Part shown: positions 62,251 through 64,000 of the stretch, piece by piece
Numbering within the stretch: position 1 is the first letter of the stretch
How the letters are laid out: each line of letters opens with the position of its first letter
From: Myoxocephalus aenaeus
Lineage: Eukaryota > Chordata > Actinopteri > Perciformes > Cottidae
Assembly (NCBI GenBank): GCA_038501785.1
Contig: JBAMJR010000087.1
Location: 18,501-82,500, forward strand
DNA length: 64,000 bases
Direction of reading: 5' to 3'
The notes under the pieces: model-generated
The model's database searches: none
What the model saw: only the letters and a program-made list of their open reading frames with translations
What the model was told of the DNA's origin: nothing
Made by a program: the position numbers and the translations under genes

Positions 62251-64000
62251 GTGAGGAGCGGGACCGCTGCAAGTAGAACTGTATCGATATGTGCCGATAT
62301 GTGCCGATACGTATCGATACGTGCCGATACGTGCCGATACGTATCGATACGTGCCGATACGTGCCGATACGTATCGATACGTATCGATACGTATCGATGT
62401 GTATCGATACGTGCCGATATGTGCCGCTGCGTATCGATATGTGCCGATACGTATCGATATGTATCGATATGTGCCGATATGTATCGATATGTATCGATAT
62501 GTGCCGATATGTATCGATATGTGCCGATATGTATCGATATGTGCCGCTGCGTATCGATACGTTTCGATGTGTATCGATACGTTTCGATGTGTATCGATAC
62601 GTATCGATACATATTGCTATGTATCGATATGTATCGATATGTGCCGATGCGTATCGATGCGTATCGATGCGTATCGATGCGTATCGATGCGTTTCGATGC
62701 GTTTCGATGCGTATCGATGCGTATCGATGCGTATCGATGCGTATCGATGCGTATCGATGCGTTTCGATGCGTTTCGATGCGTATCGATGCGTTTCGATGC
62801 GTTTCGATGCATATTGCTACGTATCGATATGTGCCGATATGTGCCGATGCGTATCGATATGTGCTGATACGTATCGATACGTATCGATATGTGCCGATGC
62901 GTATCGATATGTGCCGCTGCGTATCGATACGCTTCGATGCGTATCGATACGTTTCGATGCGTATCGGCACGTATCGATACGTGCCGCTGCGTATCGATAC
63001 GCTTCGATGCGTATCGATACGTTTCGATGCGTATTGCTATGTATCGATATGTATCGATATGTGCCGATATGTGCCGATGCGTATCGATATGTGCCGATGC
63101 GTATCGATACGTTTCGATGTGTATCGATATGTGTATCGTAGACTGTATGCACAGGATGTGCTTCATGCTACCATGTTGCCTTGCTGCCATCTTTCTTTCT
63201 CAAACAAGTTTTCTGCCGTTGCATCGCCGCTGTGTCACGTGCTCCAGTGCAGCCGAGAGCTTATTATCCACAGAAAGTGACTCCTCTCACCCCTTCACAC
63301 CGGGTGAAGAGAAGTGAGAGGGATGGAGGGTGAGTGGGTGAAGTGGGGAGGCAGCGGCAGAGAGCATGACCTACTTCTGCAGGAACACTCTCTTCACTCG
63401 CCGGGTGGGCGAGAGAGCGTCTGAGCGAGTGATTGATAGACGGAGGGAGGAAGCACAGGAAGCACAAACGGCCGACCTGGAGAGGAATTGACAGCAGGAA
63501 GTGATTTAATTAGTCTCGCACTCGGTTTGCGAAACACAGTTGAATCTTGAATAAATACCGTGGGAGCAGATCTATTGATTAGACCAGTCCTCTTCAACCA
63601 CTGTGCCGCAGTGTGCCGTGGGGAAATGTCCAATTTCACTTAATCCAAAATCCAAAGAAAATATTATTTAATGTCGGAATTGAGAAAATAGTCAGCAGAT
63701 TAATTGACAATAAAACTAAACTTGAATATGAACACCCGGGACGTGACGCCTGAACTTCTTGAAATTGCAAAATACTGCTGGCAATATTTTTGCATCAAAA
63801 CTATTCATACCAGCAGTGATGGTTTGAATAGATCGATATCCACGTCTTGATTATTATAAAGTCTGTAATTGACAATAATGAGTAATCCACAAGCATTATG
63901 TCCGACATTAGAACGTGGGAACCTGGCCACCCACTGTCACTCAACATGTTGAGCTATGCTACGCTATGTTAGCATTCAGCACAGGAGGAACAATAATCTG
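62251..64000 (+). other. baiap2: baiap2 intron 7 (partial)
   Basis: Apart from the 10-bp array it is unremarkable. I find no further baiap2 exon before the window ends. Confidence 0.8.
62279..63135. repeat. 10-bp minisatellite, baiap2 intron 7
   Basis: About 85 copies of TATCGATACG and variants (TGCCGATACG, TTTCGATGCG, TATCGATATG). Most units carry ATCGAT and are near-palindromic. Frames are open on both strands because the units contain no stop triplets. Confidence 0.97.

Overview
This is vertebrate, almost certainly teleost fish, genomic DNA. It holds an NLR gene of the fish-expanded FISNA-NACHT-LRR-B30.2 type, orthologues of CHMP6 and BAIAP2 in the order and orientation I recall for human 17q25, a damaged endogenous retrovirus, and a very high density of minisatellites and CA/TG arrays. 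All three host genes read on the + strand, and exons were placed by matching reading frame to GT/AG splice sites by eye.

Region by region: 1-2221 is a 5' flank dominated by a 33-bp tandem array. Positions 2222-9879 carry the 3' part of an NLRC3-like NLR gene. Its first exons were not found. Five LRR exons are present, three of them on near-identical 350-bp intron-exon duplications, and a B30.2 exon closes the gene. Positions 10840-12176 are a 23-bp minisatellite with higher-order structure. Positions 12971-21379 are a provirus with two ~1.03-kb LTRs about 98% alike and a 4-bp target duplication. Inside it gag is truncated, protease and reverse transcriptase are not recognisable, pol and env are frameshifted, and an uninterrupted 286-codon Cys-rich ORF lies between pol and env. 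Short 3' ORFs precede the 3' LTR.

Positions 21380-22629 are the probable chmp6 promoter region, with three related modules carrying ETS-like and CTCF-like motifs. Chmp6 (22630-27609, eight coding exons, 205 aa) encodes a myristoylated ESCRT-III subunit. After repeat-rich intergenic DNA, baiap2 begins at 32505 behind a TATA box at 32349. Seven exons, encoding 212 residues of the I-BAR (IMD) domain, are spread over 30 kb, and the gene runs off the right edge.

The host genes belong to unrelated processes: innate sensing (NLR), membrane scission (CHMP6) and membrane curvature with actin assembly (BAIAP2). The main points for follow-up are the intact retroviral ORF of unknown function, the unusual envelope layout, three evenly spaced CArG boxes in baiap2 intron 1, tandem repeats placed just after 5' splice sites in about nine of fourteen introns, and a nested transposon whose empty site is preserved in a paralogous copy.
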